Below, in pieces: positions 61,473 through 64,000 of a stretch of 64,000 bases of DNA. Position 1 is the stretch's first letter; each line of letters opens with the position of its first letter. Source of the DNA: Flavobacterium indicum GPTSA100-9 = DSM 17447 (GTDB lineage Bacteria; Bacteroidota; Bacteroidia; Flavobacteriales; Flavobacteriaceae); the NCBI RefSeq assembly GCF_000455605.1, contig NC_017025.1, forward strand, positions 2,480,001 through 2,544,000. Reading direction: 5' to 3'. A program made the translations under genes and the position numbers. The notes below the pieces were generated by a model. That model saw nothing but the letters and a program-made list of their open reading frames with translations. It made no database searches and was not told the DNA's origin.

Positions 61473-61505
61473 AATTTCTAAACGATATTTTTCTATGTTT
61501 TTCAA
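61473..61505 (-). promoter_or_regulatory. Conserved upstream motif, copy 2
   Basis: On the minus strand TTGAAAAACATAGAAAAA, then TATCGTTTAGAAATT, 73 nt upstream of the ATG at 61399. Partner of 60811-60844. Confidence 0.65.
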
Positions 61506-61563
61506 GAAGTTAATTTTTAGATTAGTTGATTGTTTAACTAACTACGCATTTTTTTTTGTTGGT

Positions 61564-61746
61564 CTAGTTTTCTTTTTTTAACTTTTCAAGTAATTCTTTT
61601 TGTTCTTTTTGCTTCAGAATTCCCATTACTTCTTTGATATTTTCATCCGTCAATGGAATGTCATTTTGAATGCAGGTGTAAATCGCCTCATTTCTTTTAA
61701 TGGAAAAAAGTCGCAAATGGTTTTTAATACGTTCTAAAAATTTCAT
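61564..61746 (-). CDS. Hypothetical small charged protein (60 aa)
   Basis: Not recognised. From ATG 61746 the product MKFLERIKNHLRLFSIKRNE is followed by a predicted helical, Lys/Glu-rich C-terminus (KQKEQKELLEKLKKEN). There is no signal peptide or membrane segment. It is divergent from the TPR-LuxR regulator across 174 bp that carry GGGTAGTT repeats, so the two may share control. Confidence 0.55.
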   Translation of the reverse strand: MKFLERIKNHLRLFSIKRNEAIYTCIQNDIPLTDENIKEVMGILKQKEQKELLEKLKKEN

Positions 61747-61803
61747 TTGTATTTTGTTTGCTACAAAGTTGAGCAAGACTTGTATTAAAATCTAATTTTG
61801 TTC

Positions 61804-61846
61804 GGGTAGTTAATGGGTAGTTTTTACGACTACCCAATGGGTAGTT
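61804..61846. promoter_or_regulatory. Putative operator with repeated GGGTAGTT
   Basis: GGGTAGTT at 61804, 61815 and 61839, and the inverted ACTACCC at 61829-61835, within 43 bp of the divergent region between the 60-aa gene and the LuxR-type regulator. Confidence 0.5.
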
Positions 61847-61920
61847 ATGACTAAATAATTGACAATCAATTTTTTAAAATCAATACTTATTTTACACAAT
61901 TAATTGTTCATTTTTTATCT

Positions 61921-63153
61921 TTGAGAAAATTTTTAGGTATGGTAAAAAAGCATTTCCCTATATTGCTTTTAATTTTATTTGTATTTACTCAATCTTTTGG
62001 TCAGTCAGAAAAACTCAAAAAATTAGAAATTCAAATCAAAACTTTAAATGATAATTTGCAATATGAAAAATCGATTGCAGTATTAAATGAAATAGTAATA
62101 AATGAGCAATCCACTCATTATGAAAAATATTATGCCTACTTATTAGAATCTTTTACATACAAACGTTTATTTAACTATACCAAAACACTACATAAGTTAG
62201 ATTTAGCTCTTACTGAAGGCTTGCAAAGTGATCGTGTAGAAGAAGTCCAAAATACCATTATGGCCGAAAAATGTTTTGTATATTTTGACACGCAAGACTA
62301 TCCTAAAGCTGAAGCTTTGATAATTCAACTGAGAAAACTAAACTTCAAACACATATCTATCCCTACAAAATCTTGGATTATCATGCAGGATGGATATATT
62401 AAAATGTTAAACAAAGATTATATTAAATCGGAACAATTACTGGATGAAGCGGCAGCTCTGGTTCTAGCAAATTCTCCTGAAAATTTACCCAATATTTATG
62501 GTAAAAAAATGGAGCTTTATAATAAAATGAAACTTTTTGAAAAGCGCGACACCACTTTTAAAGAAGGTTTACAATTAGCAAAAAAATACCATAAAGTAAA
62601 ATATGAAATGTATTTATATCAAGTAATGCGTAACATATTTCAAGAAAATGAAGATTATAAAAATGCTTTTTTTACACAAAAAAAATATGATTCCATTGTA
62701 AAATTTTACAATGCAACTGATGCTAATGGAAAATTAGAATTAGCTGAAAAAAAATTAGAAGACGAGAATAGAAAGCTAAAAGAACAAAACGAAAAATATA
62801 TAGATTACATATTATATGGTGTTATTGTATCATTACTCCTTTTATTGTATTTTGCCCTTAGATTATACCAATCAAATAAGGCAAAAAGAATTTTAGTTGA
62901 AAAAGAGAACACCAGAATCCACGATGAAATTGAACGTTTAACCCAAGCACTAGATGAAAAAGGAAACACAACATTAAATTTATCAAACTATAATTTAACC
63001 GAACGTCAATTAGAAATTATTGAATATATTCGTTTAGGTTTAACCAATAAAGAAATAGGTTCTAAACTTTTCATATCTGAAAATACTGTCAAATACCATC
63101 TAAAAATAATATATGAAATATTAAATGTAGAACACCGTTCGGCAATACGATAA
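61921..63153 (+). CDS. Membrane-anchored TPR protein with LuxR-type DNA-binding domain
   Basis: A 410-residue regulator. TTG 61921 or ATG 61939 can start it; a signal/TM segment (FPILLLILFVFTQSFGQ) follows either. Residues ~30-280 are helical TPR-like repeats predicted to be periplasmic. One TM helix is at about 287-308 (YILYGVIVSLLLLLYFALRLY), then a coiled coil and a cytoplasmic LuxR helix-turn-helix (~345-410): LTERQLEIIEYIRLGLTNKE then IGSKLFISENTVKYHLKI. The design implies sensing outside the cytoplasm and acting on DNA from the membrane. The neighbouring surface-protein genes are plausible targets. Confidence 0.88.
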   Translation: MRKFLGMVKKHFPILLLILFVFTQSFGQSEKLKKLEIQIKTLNDNLQYEKSIAVLNEIVINEQSTHYEKYYAYLLESFTYKRLFNYTKTLHKLDLALTEGLQSDRVEEVQNTIMAEKCFVYFDTQDYPKAEALIIQLRKLNFKHISIPTKSWIIMQDGYIKMLNKDYIKSEQLLDEAAALVLANSPENLPNIYGKKMELYNKMKLFEKRDTTFKEGLQLAKKYHKVKYEMYLYQVMRNIFQENEDYKNAFFTQKKYDSIVKFYNATDANGKLELAEKKLEDENRKLKEQNEKYIDYILYGVIVSLLLLLYFALRLYQSNKAKRILVEKENTRIHDEIERLTQALDEKGNTTLNLSNYNLTERQLEIIEYIRLGLTNKEIGSKLFISENTVKYHLKIIYEILNVEHRSAIR

Positions 63154-63194
63154 TTTCTTAATGTAGATTAAGTAAAATTACCTTCATAACACTC

Positions 63195-63202
63195 TAACTT
63201 TG
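63195..63202 (+). promoter_or_regulatory. -7 promoter box of the pirin gene
   Basis: TAACTTTG fits TAnnTTTG, 21 nt before the ATG at 63224. Confidence 0.5.
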
Positions 63203-63223
63203 TATTATAAAATTTAATAAGTC

Positions 63224-64000
63224 ATGAACAGAAAAGATTTTATAAGTAAAAGTATCCTTGGAACTGCAGCTGTACTAACTGGTTCAACATTAGCAAAAAC
63301 AAGGGTAATAAAAAATAAAAGTTACGAGTTAAACAATTTACAACAAATAAATTCAAAAATTATGAAAACGGTTTTACATACATCAGAATCAAGAGGACAT
63401 GCTAATCATGGATGGTTAAATGCCTACCACAGTTTTAGTTTTGCTAATTGGTACAATCCAGAACGAATTCAATTTGGTCAATTGCGTGTTTTAAACGACG
63501 ACACCATTGCTGCTGGTATGGGCTTTGGCACCCACCCACACGATAATATGGAAATAATTACTATTCCTTTAGAGGGCGATTTAGCCCATAAAGACAGTAT
63601 GGGTAATGCTTCAACGATCAAAAATGGCGATGTTCAAGTCATGAGTGCTGGTACCGGAATTATGCACAGTGAATTCAATCCCAATCACGACCAACAAACA
63701 AAACTTTTTCAAATTTGGGTTTTCCCAAATAAAAGGAATGTTACTCCAAGATACCAACAAATTTCCTTAAATTTAGAAGATAGAACTAATACCTTTCAAC
63801 AAATATTATCTCCAAATCCAGATGATGATGGTGTTTGGATTCATCAAGACGCTTGGTTTCATTTAGGTAAATTTACTAAAGATTCTACCGAAAAGTATAC
63901 CATTAAAAAAGAAGGCAATGGCGTTTATGTTATGGTTGTAAGTGGAAAAGCCATTATAAATGGCCAAGAATTAAAACAAAGAGATGCACTTGGTGTTTGG
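63224..64000 (+). CDS. Pirin family protein (3' truncated by window end)
   Basis: ATG 63224 opens a frame without a stop to the last base: 259 codons. The N-terminus MNRKDFISKSILGTAAVLTG resembles a Tat-type signal with Arg-Lys in place of Arg-Arg. Pirin proper begins at MKTVLHTSESRGHANHGWLN and has AYHSFSFANWYNPERIQFGQ, the metal ligands in GFGTHPHDNMEIITIPLEG, and AGTGIMHSEFNPN, matching the bicupin Pirin/YhhW family (iron-binding; quercetin dioxygenase activity in some). An internal ATG at 63362 would give a cytosolic form without the leader. The C-terminal cupin is cut off. Confidence 0.88.
   Translation, partial: MNRKDFISKSILGTAAVLTGSTLAKTRVIKNKSYELNNLQQINSKIMKTVLHTSESRGHANHGWLNAYHSFSFANWYNPERIQFGQLRVLNDDTIAAGMGFGTHPHDNMEIITIPLEGDLAHKDSMGNASTIKNGDVQVMSAGTGIMHSEFNPNHDQQTKLFQIWVFPNKRNVTPRYQQISLNLEDRTNTFQQILSPNPDDDGVWIHQDAWFHLGKFTKDSTEKYTIKKEGNGVYVMVVSGKAIINGQELKQRDALGVW

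Noticed and set aside
61501..61560. Terminator for the 61564-61746 gene (TTAGTT / AACTAA pairing)
   Set aside because: Stem too short and A-T only; not stable enough to report as a feature.

Overview
The window is AT-rich chromosomal DNA from a Flavobacterium-like member of the Flavobacteriaceae (Bacteroidota). This rests on the gliding lipoprotein GldB with GldC, a type IX secretion (T9SS) Plug protein, several T9SS cargo proteins with C-terminal sorting domains, a DnaG primase without zinc ligands, and many promoters with the Bacteroidota -7 box TAnnTTTG. Gene content is mostly core housekeeping. No prophage, transposase or CRISPR array was found.

Layout. 1-7.1 kb: partial engB, gpmI, a DUF5916 outer-membrane protein, and two L,D-transpeptidases that converge and overlap. 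7.2-9.6 kb: a six-gene minus-strand run of small envelope proteins (barrel proteins, YtxH, holin-like, a 50-residue membrane protein). 9.8-14.3 kb: a regulatory operon (AI-2E-type permease, AraC regulator, response regulator, CHASE3/PAS histidine kinase) and a GNAT gene. 14.35-16.3 kb: two intact tRNA-Gly(TCC) genes followed by nine tRNA-Gly-derived units, about 180 bp apart, in which the T arm is replaced by an invariant 20-nt hairpin. 16.3-26.9 kb: pepE, a secreted carboxypeptidase-like/DUF6702/M1 peptidase group, tatA, PAP2, an acyltransferase, an O-methyltransferase, rlmN and a PEGA-trypsin protein. 27-31.3 kb: polyprenyl synthase, an 84-bp tandem repeat, and a sigma factor/anti-sigma-like/envelope gene set. 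31.4-37.6 kb: dnaG, a LuxR-type response regulator, nadE, gldBC and a CoA-transferase. 37.7-42.8 kb: a TetR-ABC-HlyD-TolC export operon whose ATPase has degenerate catalytic motifs. 43-57 kb: map, a methyltransferase, the T9SS Plug gene, apaG, pruA, a secreted 1224-residue esterase-like T9SS cargo, rsmG, a desaturase, an aminotransferase, purT, a small lipoprotein and a Crp/Fnr regulator. 57.2-64 kb: a secreted surface-protein locus with a C1q/YadA-head-like protein, a ubiquitin-like/collagen/C1q-like protein and two small T9SS proteins. These sit beside a membrane TPR-LuxR regulator and a 3'-truncated pirin gene.

The two most unusual objects are the hairpin-bearing tRNA-Gly array and the secreted protein whose predicted mature N-terminus aligns from residue 1 with eukaryotic ubiquitin, ahead of a collagen-like stretch. 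The surface-protein genes appear co-regulated: two transcription units share a nearly identical 33-bp upstream motif at almost the same distance from their starts. A repeated GGGTAGTT site lies in the divergent promoter region of the adjacent LuxR-type regulator.
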